A stretch of 64,000 nt of DNA from Nostocoides sp. F2B08 (lineage in GTDB: Bacteria > Actinomycetota > Actinomycetes > Actinomycetales > Dermatophilaceae). Location of the stretch: assembly GCF_009184895.1 (NCBI RefSeq), contig NZ_WESE01000005.1:1-64000 (forward strand). The letters are read 5' to 3'. The position numbers were made by a program, and so were the translations under genes. The notes under the pieces were generated by a model. The model searched no databases, was not told where the DNA came from, and saw only the letters and a program-made list of their open reading frames with translations. Below, one piece after another: positions 33,690 through 43,411 of the stretch (within the stretch, counting starts at the first letter, position 1; every line of letters begins with the position of its first letter).

Positions 33690-34943
33690 TCAGTCGCTGC
33701 CGGTCGTCGCGCCGGTCTCGTTCAGCTCTCGGCGATCCGGCGGCAGATCCGTCACCGGGTCGGGGTCGAGGAGCCCGTCGTCGGCGGCCGTGACGTCCTC
33801 GTCGGCGAAGTAGTACTTGCCCACCGCGTTGAGGACGGCGACCACCGGCACGGCGATGAGCGCACCGGTGATGCCGGCGAGAACCACTCCGGCGGCGATG
33901 GCGAGGATGACGCCGAGCGGATGGAGCTTCATCACCCGGCCGAGGAGGAGGGGCTGCAGCAGGTGCGACTCGATCTGCTGCACCGCGATCACGCCCCCGA
34001 GCATCAGCAGGGCGGTGATCGGTCCCTGCGCGACGAGGGCCAACAGGACCGCGACCGCCCCTGAGATGCTCGCGCCGATGATCGGGATGAAGCCGCCGAG
34101 GAAGACGAGCAGGAAGATGATCGCCGGGAAGGGCACGTCGAGGAGCACGGCGACCAACGTGATCCCGATGGCGTCGGCGAACGCGACGATGACCGTCGCA
34201 CGGGTGAAGGCGCCGAGCTGGCCCCACGCGATGTGCCCGGCCTCGTCCACCCCGGCGCGTGTCGGACGGGGGAATAGCCGGATGAGCCACGACCAGATGC
34301 GCTGCCCGTCGTAGAGGAAGAAGAACAGCGCGAAGAGCGCGATGAAGAACCCGGCGATGAAGTGCCCGGCCGTCAGGCCGACGGTGGTGAGCATCGGGCC
34401 GATGCCCTCCCCGGCGTTGCTCGTGACCGTCTCGCGGGCCTGGTCGATGTACTGGTCGAGCTGGACGTTCGTGATCCCGAAGGTGTCCCGCACCCACGCC
34501 CGCACCTCCTCGACGCCCTGGAGCACCTGCTCGGTCACGTCTCCGAGCCCTTCGGAGAGCGTGCGACCGATGACGGTGAACGCACCGCTGAGGATCAGGA
34601 GCAGCGCGACGACGGTGAGGCCGGCGGAAAGGGTGCGGGGCAGAGCGCGGGACATCCCGCTGAACAGTGGCTGGAGCAACGCAGCCAGGAGCAGGGCGAC
34701 GAGCAACGGGACGACGATCTGGGACAGGATCGTCAGGCCCTTGAGGATGACGAGGAGCGCCGCCGCGACGAGCAGGAACCGCCAGGACCACTCGGCGGCG
34801 TTGCGCAGGGTCAGCGGCACAGGGTGCTGGCGGTCCTGGGCCTGGGCCCTGGCCGGTCGAGCCATGGGTGGCGGGGCGACCGCCTGTGCGCGTGCCTGGC
34901 GCAACCTGTCCAGCGCTCGGCGCTGCAACGCGAATCTGCTCAT
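33690..34943 (-). CDS. AI-2E/PerM-family transporter
   Basis: A 417-residue membrane protein with about eight hydrophobic segments: paired helices FLLVAAALLVILKGLTILSQ and VVPLLVALLLAALLQPLF, a periplasmic stretch with VRAWVRDTFGITNVQLDQYI, then GFFIALFALFFFLYDGQRIW and FLLVFLGGFIPIIGASISGA with the conserved Phe-Ile-Pro-Ile-Ile-Gly. The family includes autoinducer-2 exporters and ion antiporters; the substrate is unknown. TAGGCT lies 7 nt before ATG 34943 (leaderless), so the 10 extra upstream codons are excluded. Confidence 0.85.
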   Translation of the reverse strand: MSRFALQRRALDRLRQARAQAVAPPPMARPARAQAQDRQHPVPLTLRNAAEWSWRFLLVAAALLVILKGLTILSQIVVPLLVALLLAALLQPLFSGMSRALPRTLSAGLTVVALLLILSGAFTVIGRTLSEGLGDVTEQVLQGVEEVRAWVRDTFGITNVQLDQYIDQARETVTSNAGEGIGPMLTTVGLTAGHFIAGFFIALFALFFFLYDGQRIWSWLIRLFPRPTRAGVDEAGHIAWGQLGAFTRATVIVAFADAIGITLVAVLLDVPFPAIIFLLVFLGGFIPIIGASISGAVAVLLALVAQGPITALLMLGGVIAVQQIESHLLQPLLLGRVMKLHPLGVILAIAAGVVLAGITGALIAVPVVAVLNAVGKYYFADEDVTAADDGLLDPDPVTDLPPDRRELNETGATTGSD

Positions 34944-35075
34944 GGGGCCGAGCCTAAGCGGTCCGGGTGACACGCGTCGGAGCGGCGAACGGATGGGGGG
35001 AGAGCAGGTATGCGCAGGTCACCGGGGGAGTTTCGTCACGGACCGACGGCGGTGCTACCCTCTACGACGGCACTC

Positions 35076-35233
<158 letters not shown>

Positions 35234-35235
<2 letters not shown>

Positions 35236-35263
35236 GCCGGACACGCTTTGCGTCCGGCCCTTT
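35234..35263 (+). terminator. Terminator hairpin 2 after the second repeat copy
   Basis: GGGCCGGA pairs with TCCGGCCC and CGC with GCG around loop TTT, with a 2-nt bulge, followed by TTT. Probably the main terminator of the tRNA-Ala transcript. Confidence 0.7.
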
Positions 35264-35364
35264 GCACCTTCTCTGCCTCGGAGCCGCTGGCGGGCATCCC
35301 ACCCCGGCGGTTAACATTCGCCAGGGCCCCACGGTGGCGGCCCCAGCGTTGCTTGGAGGTCCCG

Positions 35365-35877
35365 ATGGCCATCCCGTCTGCCCCTGCCGGCTACACCCGC
35401 TACCTCATGAAGAGCAAGTTCGGCGCCGGCCGCGACTTCCGCATCCTCGACCCGCAGACCGAGGACCAGCTGTTCTTCGTCGACGGTAAGCTCGGCACGC
35501 GTCCCAAGGCCGACATCCAGGATCGTGACGGCACCGTCCGGTACAGCGTACGCGGGAACCTGCTCGGCATCCCGAAGCGGATGGACGTCACGGACGCCGA
35601 AGGGAACCAGGTCGCGCACCTGCACGCCAAGGCCTTCAAGTTCGTCAAGGACAAGATCAATGTCACCCTCGCCTCCGGCGAGGAGTGGTTCCTCGAGGGA
35701 AGTCTCATCGAGAAGAACTACGCAGTCAACGACAGCTCCGGGCGGCACGTCCTGCAGATCACCCAGAAGTGGGTCGCGATCCGCGACCAGTACGTCATCG
35801 ACGTCGCAGACGGCCTCGCCCCTGAGGTGGCGTTCGCGCTCGTCTGGGCGGTCGACCGCTGGGTCGAGCGCGACTGA
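35365..35877 (+). CDS. LURP-one-related / Tubby-like C-terminal domain protein
   Basis: A 170-residue beta-rich protein. YLMKSKFGAGRDFRILDPQT and YSVRGNLLGIPKRMDVTDAEGN then WVAIRDQYVIDVADG are the repeated strands of the LURP-one/Tubby C-terminal barrel (DUF567). In eukaryotes the fold binds phospholipid (scramblases); the bacterial role is unknown. TTGGAGGT stands 7 nt before ATG 35365. Single gene, not in an operon. Confidence 0.85.
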   Translation: MAIPSAPAGYTRYLMKSKFGAGRDFRILDPQTEDQLFFVDGKLGTRPKADIQDRDGTVRYSVRGNLLGIPKRMDVTDAEGNQVAHLHAKAFKFVKDKINVTLASGEEWFLEGSLIEKNYAVNDSSGRHVLQITQKWVAIRDQYVIDVADGLAPEVAFALVWAVDRWVERD

Positions 35878-36019
35878 CCCCGCCGCACTTGCCGGATGCG
35901 TCAAGGTTGCGTCCGGCCGTGGCCGTGGCCGTGGCCGCGGTCCTGTCCTCGGGCGTCGGTCTCCGATATGCCATGAATACCCGTTGGAGGACCTGCCGTT
36001 GGGATCAGACGAGGCACTC

Positions 36020-36847
36020 TCAGTCCGTTTCGAGCCTGGACTGGTAGTCCGCCCGTGCGCCGGGGTCGGACTCGCGGAGCTGGTTGGGTACGAGCCGACG
36101 GCTCACGGCATCGCGCGCAGGGCGGGGGAGGAGTCCGATCGCCCGGTTGAGCGGGTCGACGTAGCGCGGGATGCTCACCTCGAATCGCGGCTTCGTCAGC
36201 ACCTCGAGCACTGCCTCCGCGACCCGATCGGGCGAGAGCCGTCCCGCAATCCCTGTCGCCGTCCCGGCGGCCAGCTGGGTGTCCACCACGGCCGGCAGCA
36301 CGACGCTGAGGTGCACGCCACTGCCGAGCAGTTCCTCGCGGACGGCCTTCAGGTAGCCGAGCACTCCGTGCTTCGTAGCGGCGTAGGAGGCCTCGCCGGG
36401 AAGGGCGAGCAGCGATCCCGCCGACGCGATCGTGACGATGTGACCCGAGCCGCGCGCCTGCATCGCCGGAGCGACGAGCCGCACGCCGCGCATGACGCCG
36501 ACGAGGTTGACCTCGAGCTGGCGCCGCAGGCAGATCTCCGGCTCCTCCGCGAACGGACCGACCCACATGACGCCTGCGTTGTTGACGAGGACGTCGACGG
36601 ACCCGAGCGTGCTCCCGACCTCGTCGAGGAACGCCCCGAAGGACTCCGTCGAGGTGACGTCGAGGTGGCGTCCCACGTGCTCGTCGCCGAGCTCGCTCGC
36701 CACTCGGACGGCCGCGGTCTCGTCGATGTCGCCGACGGCGACCCGAGCACCCGCAGCGGCGAGCCGCACGGCGATCCGCTCCCCGATGCCCCGGCCGCCG
36801 CCGGTGACGGCGACGACGCGGCCGGCCACCGCATACCGGCGGCTCAT
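36020..36847 (-). CDS. SDR-family oxidoreductase
   Basis: A 275-residue classical short-chain dehydrogenase: nucleotide loop VVAVTGGGRGIGERIAVRLA (TGxxxGIG), DVLVNNAGVM (NNAG), catalytic Ser in IVTIASAGSLL and Tyr-x3-Lys in EASYAATKHGVLGYLKAV. GDIDE after the second strand hints at NAD(H). Its ATG overlaps the stop of the monooxygenase gene upstream (ATGA), so the pair may oxidise and reduce the same lipid or ketone substrate. Confidence 0.9.
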   Translation of the reverse strand: MSRRYAVAGRVVAVTGGGRGIGERIAVRLAAAGARVAVGDIDETAAVRVASELGDEHVGRHLDVTSTESFGAFLDEVGSTLGSVDVLVNNAGVMWVGPFAEEPEICLRRQLEVNLVGVMRGVRLVAPAMQARGSGHIVTIASAGSLLALPGEASYAATKHGVLGYLKAVREELLGSGVHLSVVLPAVVDTQLAAGTATGIAGRLSPDRVAEAVLEVLTKPRFEVSIPRYVDPLNRAIGLLPRPARDAVSRRLVPNQLRESDPGARADYQSRLETD

Positions 36848-38262
36848 ACCGATCTCCTTTCGGGGGCCGCGACTCGACCGGTTGCTCGGGCACGTCCGGC
36901 GCCTCGACGCCGTTCGCGGCGCAGGTCCCACAGGTAGTGGTCGAAGTCGATCTCCATGGTGTGCCGCGGGGAGTCGTAGAACTGTCGCCGGTTGCGCTCG
37001 TGCTCGGCCGCCAGATGCCGACGGACCTCGGCCTCCGGTGGCGGGGTGTACCGACCGGTGAGCATCTCGACGACCCACTGACTCTGGGCCTCGGCCAGCG
37101 GCATGATCGCCCCGAGCGGCTGCAGCAGCCCGATGAAGAACAGACCCGGCAGATCGGGGTGGACCGTGCGCTTCCACAGGGGGAGGTCGTTGTCGTGCAC
37201 CGGCACCAGGTCGGGCGGGAGGAACGGGAAGCTCACGCGGTACCCGGTGGCCCAGACGATGAGGTCCGCCCGGCACGTCGTGCCGTCGACGAAGGCCACG
37301 GTGTGGCCGTCGAGGCGCTCGATGGCAGGACGCACCGTGACCGCTCCGGCAGCGAGGCGGTCTCGGATCTGGTCCGACTGCACGGGGTGGGACTGACCCG
37401 GGCGGTGGGTCGGTTTGGGAAGTCCGTAGCGGCTGAGTCCACCCGCGAGGAGCGCCCCGAGGCGGAGTCGGGCGGCCGTGGCCCACCAGGGCAGCCAACC
37501 GGGCAGTGCGACCTGGTCCGCGGGCCGCCCGAACGCCATCTTGCGCAGGACCCACTGGCCCCGACGGATCGAGAGGAACGCGCTCCGCGCCCGGTAGGAC
37601 GCCTCGACCGCGATGTCCATGGCTGAGTTGCCGGCGCCGACGACGAGCACGTCGCGCCCCTCCAGCTGCTCGCCCGAGCGGTAGTCGTGGGCGTGGATCT
37701 GCTCGCCGTCGAAGTGGCCGGGATACGGCGGGTCGGGCCAGCGGGCGTCCCAATGGTGCCCGTTGGCGACCATGACGGCGTCGTAGGTGCGGGTATGCGC
37801 GCCGTGCGGGCCGCTGACAGTCACCCGCCACCCGCCGGACTCATCCGGCTCGACACGCTCGACCGACGTGTCGAACGTGATCGTGTGCCGGAACCCGAAG
37901 TGGTCCACGTAGGACTCGAAGTAGGCGTGGACCTGGTCGTGGCGTGCATAGGGCGGGTAGTCCTCCGGCATCGGGAAGTCGGAGAAGGCCATCCGCGGGC
38001 AGGAGGTGTTGATCTCCAGGGTCTCGTAGCAGGCCGAGCGGCCGTTGGGATTGTCGTAGAGCCAGTTGCCCCCGATGGCGCTGCCGGCCTCGAAGCAGTC
38101 GAACGGGATGCGGGCGAGGTAGAGCGTCTTCGCGGCGGCCAGCCCGGAGGAGCCCGCTCCGATGATGCAGACGCGTGGCAGGGAGTCGTCCGGCGGAATC
38201 GCCTCGGTGACGGGTGGCGCGAGATGCGAGGCTCGCACGAAGTAGGGCATGTCCCAGATCAT
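36844..38262 (-). CDS. Flavin-containing monooxygenase
   Basis: A 472-residue FAD/NADPH enzyme. FAD loop VCIIGAGSSGLAAAKTLYLA (GxGxxG) near residue 32, NADPH loop VLVVGAGNSAMDIAVEASYR near 205, the family fingerprint DAVMVANGHHWDARWPD (F-x-G-x3-H-x3-W type) and IVWATGYRVSFPFL (ATGY). Such enzymes oxygenate N, S or ketone carbons. ATG 38262 follows AAGGGTG; GTG 38265 adds one residue. First gene of the FMO-SDR operon. Confidence 0.9.
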   Translation of the reverse strand: MIWDMPYFVRASHLAPPVTEAIPPDDSLPRVCIIGAGSSGLAAAKTLYLARIPFDCFEAGSAIGGNWLYDNPNGRSACYETLEINTSCPRMAFSDFPMPEDYPPYARHDQVHAYFESYVDHFGFRHTITFDTSVERVEPDESGGWRVTVSGPHGAHTRTYDAVMVANGHHWDARWPDPPYPGHFDGEQIHAHDYRSGEQLEGRDVLVVGAGNSAMDIAVEASYRARSAFLSIRRGQWVLRKMAFGRPADQVALPGWLPWWATAARLRLGALLAGGLSRYGLPKPTHRPGQSHPVQSDQIRDRLAAGAVTVRPAIERLDGHTVAFVDGTTCRADLIVWATGYRVSFPFLPPDLVPVHDNDLPLWKRTVHPDLPGLFFIGLLQPLGAIMPLAEAQSQWVVEMLTGRYTPPPEAEVRRHLAAEHERNRRQFYDSPRHTMEIDFDHYLWDLRRERRRGAGRARATGRVAAPERRSV

Positions 38263-38393
38263 CACACCCTTGGGTGGGGCGTGGGCGGCAACTGCGTCGA
38301 CGACGGATGGTTGCGGACACGGTCCCGGTAGAGAATCGCGTCCGAAACCATCTCTCGGCGGGTGGGTCAGGGCCCTCGCTCGCCCCGGACCCG

Positions 38394-38846
38394 TCAGTCG
38401 AGGTCGGGCAGCGAGGCGAGGTCGCCCTCGACGACCGCGCGGTCCTCGGGGTCGTCGACGGCGCCGAGCGCTTCGACGGCGCGGTCGCGCCAGAGGCGCG
38501 CCTCGTCGCGCTCGCCGGCCACCGCATACGCGCGGGCCAGGGCCTCGTATGCGCTGGCCACCAGCCAGGGCACGTCACCGACCTCCTGGGCCAGGTCATG
38601 CGCCCGCTGAGCGTGGTGGAGGGCGGGCTCGGGTCGGGCGAGCACCGCATACACCCGCGAGAGCTGCCACTCCCCGATGGCGCGGTTCTGTGCCGTCCCG
38701 ACTCTCGACCAGTGCCACGCGCTCGCGTGCGCGCAGTGCACGACCTCGTCCTGCCGCTCGGGTGTGCTGGTGTCCTCGAGCAACGTCCAGGTGTGGTTGT
38801 AGAGGTCGACGGCGAGGGACCGCTCGCGCTCTTGGTCGAGGCTCAT
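38394..38846 (-). CDS. Hypothetical TPR-like helical protein
   Basis: A 150-residue all-helical protein. Helix pairs such as RAIGEWQLSRVYAVLARPEPALHHAQRAHD and WLVASAYEALARAYAVAGERDEARLWRDRA look like two TPR units. Cytoplasmic. It starts 14 nt behind the cupin gene, suggesting an operon. No function can be assigned. Confidence 0.72.
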   Translation of the reverse strand: MSLDQERERSLAVDLYNHTWTLLEDTSTPERQDEVVHCAHASAWHWSRVGTAQNRAIGEWQLSRVYAVLARPEPALHHAQRAHDLAQEVGDVPWLVASAYEALARAYAVAGERDEARLWRDRAVEALGAVDDPEDRAVVEGDLASLPDLD

Positions 38847-38860
38847 CGTCAGGCTGCGGC

Positions 38861-39334
38861 TCAGGCGAAGACCAGGCCGTAGCGCTCCATGATCGGACCG
38901 GTCGCGTCCAGGTCCAGGTCGCACCCGTAGTCGATCGCGACCTGGGCCAGCACGTCGTCGTCCTCGGAGGTGTCCATCGTCCGGAAGCCGTGCTCGAGCC
39001 CGCCGGGATGGATCAGCTCCATGAGCCGGGCGGGGGAGTCGGCGGCGTTCCAGAACGTGTGCCACTCACCGCGGGGCTTGACCACGACGTCCCCGACCTC
39101 TGCCACGTGCTCCTCACCCGCCGCGACGAACCACACGCGCCCCTCGAGGATGACGCTCATCTCGTCCTCTCTCGAGTGCCGGTGCATCGGCGCCGCGATC
39201 GAGTGCGGGGCGAGGATGTGCTCGACGAGTGCGAGCCGTCCGTCGGTCTCACGGGAGTCGACGACGAAGCGGTCCTGACAGCCGGTCGGCGGGCCGAGGA
39301 CCTCACCGGCACCGGCGCGGATGATGTGCGCCAT
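38861..39334 (-). CDS. Cupin-domain protein
   Basis: A 157-residue protein with one cupin barrel. HILAPHSIAAPMHRHSREDEMSVILEGRVWF is motif 1 with the His-x-His and Glu metal ligands; GDVVVKPRGEWHTFWNAAD is motif 2 with the last His. The C-terminal ~40 residues contain DTSEDDDVLAQVAIDYGCDL. Substrate unknown. ATG 39334 is preferred; ATG 39349 is possible, and neither has a clear ribosome binding site. Confidence 0.85.
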   Translation of the reverse strand: MAHIIRAGAGEVLGPPTGCQDRFVVDSRETDGRLALVEHILAPHSIAAPMHRHSREDEMSVILEGRVWFVAAGEEHVAEVGDVVVKPRGEWHTFWNAADSPARLMELIHPGGLEHGFRTMDTSEDDDVLAQVAIDYGCDLDLDATGPIMERYGLVFA

Positions 39335-39387
39335 GGTCCATGGTGGCATCCCGGTGGCCGTTGCGGCAGGTCCGTGCCGGCGCCAGT

Positions 39388-40788
39388 TCAGCGCCGGCCG
39401 ATCATGTCACCGGGGACGACCCAGGCGTCGAACTCCTCACCGGTCAGGTGTCCGCTCGCGACCGCGGCCTCACGCAGCGTCGTGCCCTCGCTGTGCGCCC
39501 GCTTGGCGATCTGCGCCGCCTTGTCGTAGCCGATGTGCGGGTTGAGCGCCGTGACGAGCATGAGCGAGCGCTCGAGCAGCTCGGTGATCCGGTCGTGGTT
39601 CGGCTCGATGCCGCGGGCGCAGTTCGCGTCGAAGCTGCGCATACCGTCCGCGAGCAGCCGGATGGACTGGCAGACGTTGTGGGCGATCATCGGCCGGAAG
39701 ACGTTGAGCTCGAAGTTGCCCGACGCGCCGCCGACCGAGACGGCGACGTCGTTGCCCATGACCTGCGCGGCCAGCATCGTCAGGGCCTCGCTCTGGGTCG
39801 GGTTGACCTTGCCCGGCATGATCGAGCTGCCCGGCTCGTTCGCCGGGATGCTGATCTCGGCGAGTCCCGAGCGCGGACCGCTCGCCATCCACCGGACGTC
39901 GTTCGCGATCTTCATCAGGCCTGCGGCCAGGCCCTTGAGGGCCCCGTGGAGCTGAACGAGCCCGTCGCAGGTGGCCAACGCCTCGAACTTGTTGGGTGCG
40001 GTCACGAACTCGAGCCCGGTGAACTCCGCGATCTCCGCGGCGACGGCCACCGCATACCCCTCGGGTGTGTTCAGGCCCGTCCCGACGGCGGTGCCGCCGA
40101 GCGCGAGCTCGCGGACATGGGGGAGCGCGTCCCGGAGGTGACGCTCGGCGTGCTCGAGCTGGGCCACCCAGCCGCTCATCTCCTGCCCGAGCGTGAGCGG
40201 GGTGGCGTCCATGAGATGGGTGCGACCGATCTTGACGACGTCGTCGAAGCGGGCTGCCTTGTCCGCCAGGGTCGCCCGCAGCTGCTCAAGCCCTGGAATC
40301 AGGTCCCGCTCGACACCCTCGACCGCCGCGACGTGCATGGCCGTTGGATAGACGTCGTTGCTCGACTGGCTCTTGTTGACGTCGTCGTTGGGGTGGACCA
40401 GCCGGTCCGCGCCGCGGCTGCCACCGAGAAGCTCGCTGGCCCGGTTGGCCAGGACCTCGTTCATGTTCATGTTCGACTGCGTGCCGGATCCGGTCTGCCA
40501 GACGACGAGGGGGAAGTGGTCGTCGTGGTCGCCGGCCAGCACCTCGTCCGCAGCCTGGACGATCGCGTCGGCGCGGTCCTGGGGGAGCGCCCCGAGGCGG
40601 GCGTTGACGATGGCGCTCGAGCGCTTCACGATGGCCAGCGCACGGACGATCTCACGCGGCTGTCGCTCCCCGCTGATGTCGAAGTTCTGCAGGGACCGCT
40701 GCGTCTGGGCTCCCCACAGCCGGTCGGCCGGCACCTCGACCGGCCCGATCGTGTCGTGCTCCACCCGCAGATTCGCCTCATCGCTCAT
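39388..40788 (-). CDS. fumC: Fumarate hydratase class II
   Basis: A 466-residue TCA-cycle enzyme. [25 protein letters not shown] starts it, and [40 protein letters not shown] and the family signature [13 protein letters not shown] bind substrate. Length is that of class II (FumC) tetramers. TACGAT lies 6 nt before ATG 40788, and that -10 overlaps the divergent -10 of the quinone-oxidoreductase gene. Confidence 0.96.
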   Translation of the reverse strand: MSDEANLRVEHDTIGPVEVPADRLWGAQTQRSLQNFDISGERQPREIVRALAIVKRSSAIVNARLGALPQDRADAIVQAADEVLAGDHDDHFPLVVWQTGSGTQSNMNMNEVLANRASELLGGSRGADRLVHPNDDVNKSQSSNDVYPTAMHVAAVEGVERDLIPGLEQLRATLADKAARFDDVVKIGRTHLMDATPLTLGQEMSGWVAQLEHAERHLRDALPHVRELALGGTAVGTGLNTPEGYAVAVAAEIAEFTGLEFVTAPNKFEALATCDGLVQLHGALKGLAAGLMKIANDVRWMASGPRSGLAEISIPANEPGSSIMPGKVNPTQSEALTMLAAQVMGNDVAVSVGGASGNFELNVFRPMIAHNVCQSIRLLADGMRSFDANCARGIEPNHDRITELLERSLMLVTALNPHIGYDKAAQIAKRAHSEGTTLREAAVASGHLTGEEFDAWVVPGDMIGRR

Positions 40789-40813
40789 CGATCCATCGTA
40801 GGGTCGGGATATG
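40786..40813. promoter_or_regulatory. Face-to-face overlapping divergent promoters (fumC / quinone oxidoreductase)
   Basis: On the plus strand TAGGGT (40,799-40,804) stands 6 nt before ATG 40811. On the minus strand TACGAT (complement of 40,795-40,800) stands 6 nt before ATG 40788. The two -10 boxes share two base pairs and the start codons are only 22 bp apart, so both messages are probably leaderless and the promoters compete for polymerase. Confidence 0.6.
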
Positions 40814-41800
40814 CGCGCATGGCAGGTGACCGAGCTCGGCGAACCCAAGGACGTCCTCACGGAGGTCGACCTCGACATCCCCCGCATCCACGGCGCCCAG
40901 CTGCTCGTCCGCACGCTGGCCGCACCCGCCAACTTCCCGGATGTCCTCATGTGCCGGGGCATGTACCAGGTGCGTCCACCCCTCCCCTTCACCCCGGGCG
41001 TCGAGGGATGCTTCGAGGTCGTGGACGTCGGACCACACGTCACCGACTGGGCCGCGGGCGACCGGGTGATCGGTGGACCGGTCCTCCCGCACGGAGCGTT
41101 CGCCGAGTATGCGGTGCTCGACTCCGCGGGCACGTTCGCCGCCCCGGTGTCTCTCACGCACGAGGAGGCCGCCGCGCTGTTCATCGGCTACCAGACCGGC
41201 TGGTTCGCCCTGCACCGCCGGGCGCGGCTCCAGAAGGGAGAGACGCTGCTCATCCATGCGGCCGCCGGCGGCGTGGGGTCGGCGGCGATCCAGCTCGGCA
41301 AGGCCGCCGGTGCGCGGGTCATCGGCATCGTCGGCGGACCCGACAAGGCCGAGTACGCCCGTCGGCTCGGCGCGGATGTCGTCGTGGACCGGCACTCCCA
41401 GGACTTCGTCGAGGTCGTCAAGGACGTCACCGGCGGTCGGGGTGCCGACGTCATCTTCGACCCGGTGGGCGGCGAGACCTACCAGCGCTCGACGAAGTGC
41501 ATCGCCTTCGAGGGCCGCATCCTCGTCATCGGCTTCGCCGGCGGTGAGATGCAGCAGGCGGCGCTCAACCACGCTCTCGTGAAGAACTACTCGATCCTCG
41601 GGCTGCACTGGGGGCTGTACGCCGCGCAGGACCCGGCCGCCGTCCGGGAGTGCCACGAGGAGCTGACCCGGCTCGCCGAGAAGGGCATCGTCCGCCCGCT
41701 GATCGGGGAGGCGCGGGGGCTGGACGAGGTGCCCGCGGGCGTCCAGGCGCTCGCAGACGGGCACACGGTCGGCCGCGTCGTGTTCTCGCCGGCCGCCTGA
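40811..41800 (+). CDS. NADPH:quinone oxidoreductase-like (zeta-crystallin/MDR family)
   Basis: A 329-residue medium-chain reductase without the structural zinc cysteines. N-terminal GroES-like domain to about 120 ([35 protein letters not shown]), then a Rossmann domain with [20 protein letters not shown] (AxxGxGxxA), [10 protein letters not shown] and [10 protein letters not shown]. It would reduce quinones or enones with NADPH. Leaderless start: TAGGGT 6 nt before the ATG. Confidence 0.9.
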   Translation: MRAWQVTELGEPKDVLTEVDLDIPRIHGAQLLVRTLAAPANFPDVLMCRGMYQVRPPLPFTPGVEGCFEVVDVGPHVTDWAAGDRVIGGPVLPHGAFAEYAVLDSAGTFAAPVSLTHEEAAALFIGYQTGWFALHRRARLQKGETLLIHAAAGGVGSAAIQLGKAAGARVIGIVGGPDKAEYARRLGADVVVDRHSQDFVEVVKDVTGGRGADVIFDPVGGETYQRSTKCIAFEGRILVIGFAGGEMQQAALNHALVKNYSILGLHWGLYAAQDPAAVRECHEELTRLAEKGIVRPLIGEARGLDEVPAGVQALADGHTVGRVVFSPAA

Positions 41801-41823
41801 GTCGATCGCCCGGCCGCCTGAGG

Positions 41824-41899
41824 GATCCCGGCCGCGACGGACGGCGCAGCGGTGGCCATCCGTGGTCATAGCCACCGCTGAACCGTCCCTCGCGGGATC
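41824..41899. terminator. Bidirectional terminator between convergent genes
   Basis: CAGCGGTGGC (41,847-41,856) pairs with GCCACCGCTG (41,871-41,880). Outer arms GATCCCG/CGGGATC (41,824-41,830 with 41,893-41,899) extend it imperfectly. It sits between the oxidoreductase gene (+) and the phosphotransferase gene (-). Confidence 0.7.
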
Positions 41900-41911
41900 G
41901 GGAGAGTGCGG

Positions 41912-42949
41912 TCAGCGGCGGAGGGCGGCCAGCCCGTTCTCGAGCAGCATGTAGACGCCACCGCCGGCGTGCTCGAAGCCCGCGCCGACGGTCTTGCCCT
42001 GCACGAACCGGTAGTGGATGCCCTCCATCACCCCGGCGAGCTTGTAGTTCGCCAGAGCGATGTACCACGAGAGGTGGCTCAGGTCGCGGTCGCTGACCGA
42101 CGCATACCGCTCGATGAGCTGCTCGTTGGAGGGGTAGCCGGCGGCCAGTGGCGCGGTGGTGACCGCTGCGCTCCAGGCCGGGTCGCGCCCGAGGTCGGAG
42201 TAGACGAGGAGGAGGGCGAGGTCGGTCAGCGGGTCGCCGATCGTCGACATCTCCCAGTCGAGCACCGCCGTGAGCGGATCGCCGGGAAGCGTCACGTCGA
42301 CGAGGCAGTTGTCGAGCCGGTAGTCGCCGTGGACGATCCCGGTCGGACCCTGGTCGGGCACGTGCTCGGCGAGCGCCTCGAACAGGGCGATCTCGCCGGG
42401 CAGGTCGCGGCTGCGGGAGGCGTCGAACTGCTTGCGCCACCGCTGGACCTGGCGGGCGAGGAAACCCTCCGGCCGGCCGAAGTCGCCGAGCGCGACATCC
42501 TCCGGGTCGATCGAGTGCAGGTCGGCGAGCACGGTCATGAGGCGCTCGATGATGGCCGCAGTGCGCTCGGTGCCGAGCTCGTCGAGTTCCTCCTTGGTCC
42601 GGTAGGCAGCGCCGGTGGCCTTGCTCATGACGTAGAACGGCGCCCCGAGGACGGACTCGTCGGCACAGACTGCAAGGACCTGCGGCACGGGGACGGCGGA
42701 TCCGGCGAGGGCGCTCATGACGCGCGACTCCCGACCCATGTCGTGCGCGGTGGCGAGGACGTGTCCGAGGGGAGGGCGCCGGAGCACGACCTCGCGGCCG
42801 GCGCCGTCGGAGACGATGTAGGTGAGGTTGGACTTGCCACCGGGCACCAGGGTGCCGTGGAGGTCGCCCTCGACGACTCCCGGGTGCTGCTCACGCAGCC
42901 ACGTGGCGAGCGCGCCCAGGTCTGCGCCGGGCAGGTCGCGGTCGCTCAC
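41912..42949 (-). CDS. Phosphotransferase-family protein (ACAD10/APH-like kinase fold)
   Basis: A 345-residue aminoglycoside-phosphotransferase-fold protein. SNLTYIVSDGAGREVVLRRP is the ATP lobe. The catalytic loop is GIVHGDYRLDNCLVD (HGDxxxxN) and the Mg-binding site AVLDWEMSTIGDPLTDLALL (DxE..GDP). In actinobacteria this subfamily occurs next to acyl-CoA dehydrogenases and MaoC enzymes and phosphorylates hydroxyacyl compounds, not drugs. GTG 42949 overlaps the MaoC stop (GTGA). Confidence 0.85.
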   Translation of the reverse strand: MSDRDLPGADLGALATWLREQHPGVVEGDLHGTLVPGGKSNLTYIVSDGAGREVVLRRPPLGHVLATAHDMGRESRVMSALAGSAVPVPQVLAVCADESVLGAPFYVMSKATGAAYRTKEELDELGTERTAAIIERLMTVLADLHSIDPEDVALGDFGRPEGFLARQVQRWRKQFDASRSRDLPGEIALFEALAEHVPDQGPTGIVHGDYRLDNCLVDVTLPGDPLTAVLDWEMSTIGDPLTDLALLLVYSDLGRDPAWSAAVTTAPLAAGYPSNEQLIERYASVSDRDLSHLSWYIALANYKLAGVMEGIHYRFVQGKTVGAGFEHAGGGVYMLLENGLAALRR

Positions 42950-43401
42950 GTGTACATGACCGAGATGGCCTCGGCGTAGCAGGCGGGCTTGTCGGACCCC
43001 TCGAGCTCCACGGTGACGTTCAACGTGACCTGGGCGCCGCCGTTCGGGACCCGCGTGACCTCTCCGACCTCGATCGATCCTCGCAGCCGCGACCCCACGG
43101 GCACCGGGGTGAGGAAGCGGACCTTGTTGGCGCCGTAGTTGATGCCCATCCGCACGCCCTCGACCCGGTAGACCGTGCTGTAGAACAACGGCAGCAGGCT
43201 CAGCGTGAGGTAGCCGTGCGCGATGGTGGTCCCGAACGGGCCCTCCTTCGCGCGCTCGGGGTCGACGTGGATCCACTGGTGGTCGCCGGTCGCCTCGGCG
43301 AACGCGTCGATCCGCTCCTGGGTGATATCGACCCACTCGCTCGTGCCGAGGTGCTGACCGACGAGGCTCTCGAGGTCGTCGATGCCGGTGAGAGTACGCA
43401 T
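42946..43401 (-). CDS. MaoC-like hot-dog dehydratase
   Basis: A 151-residue enoyl-CoA hydratase 2-type protein. FAEATGDHQWIHVDPERAKEGPFGTTIAHGYLT holds the hydratase-2 catalytic Asp and His. GINYGANKVRFLTPVPVGS is the conserved strand pair. It probably hydrates enoyl-CoA esters together with the downstream kinase-fold gene. TAGGTT lies 7 nt before ATG 43401, so the operon is leaderless. Confidence 0.88.
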   Translation of the reverse strand: MRTLTGIDDLESLVGQHLGTSEWVDITQERIDAFAEATGDHQWIHVDPERAKEGPFGTTIAHGYLTLSLLPLFYSTVYRVEGVRMGINYGANKVRFLTPVPVGSRLRGSIEVGEVTRVPNGGAQVTLNVTVELEGSDKPACYAEAISVMYT

Positions 43402-43411
43402 GCGGGCCAAC

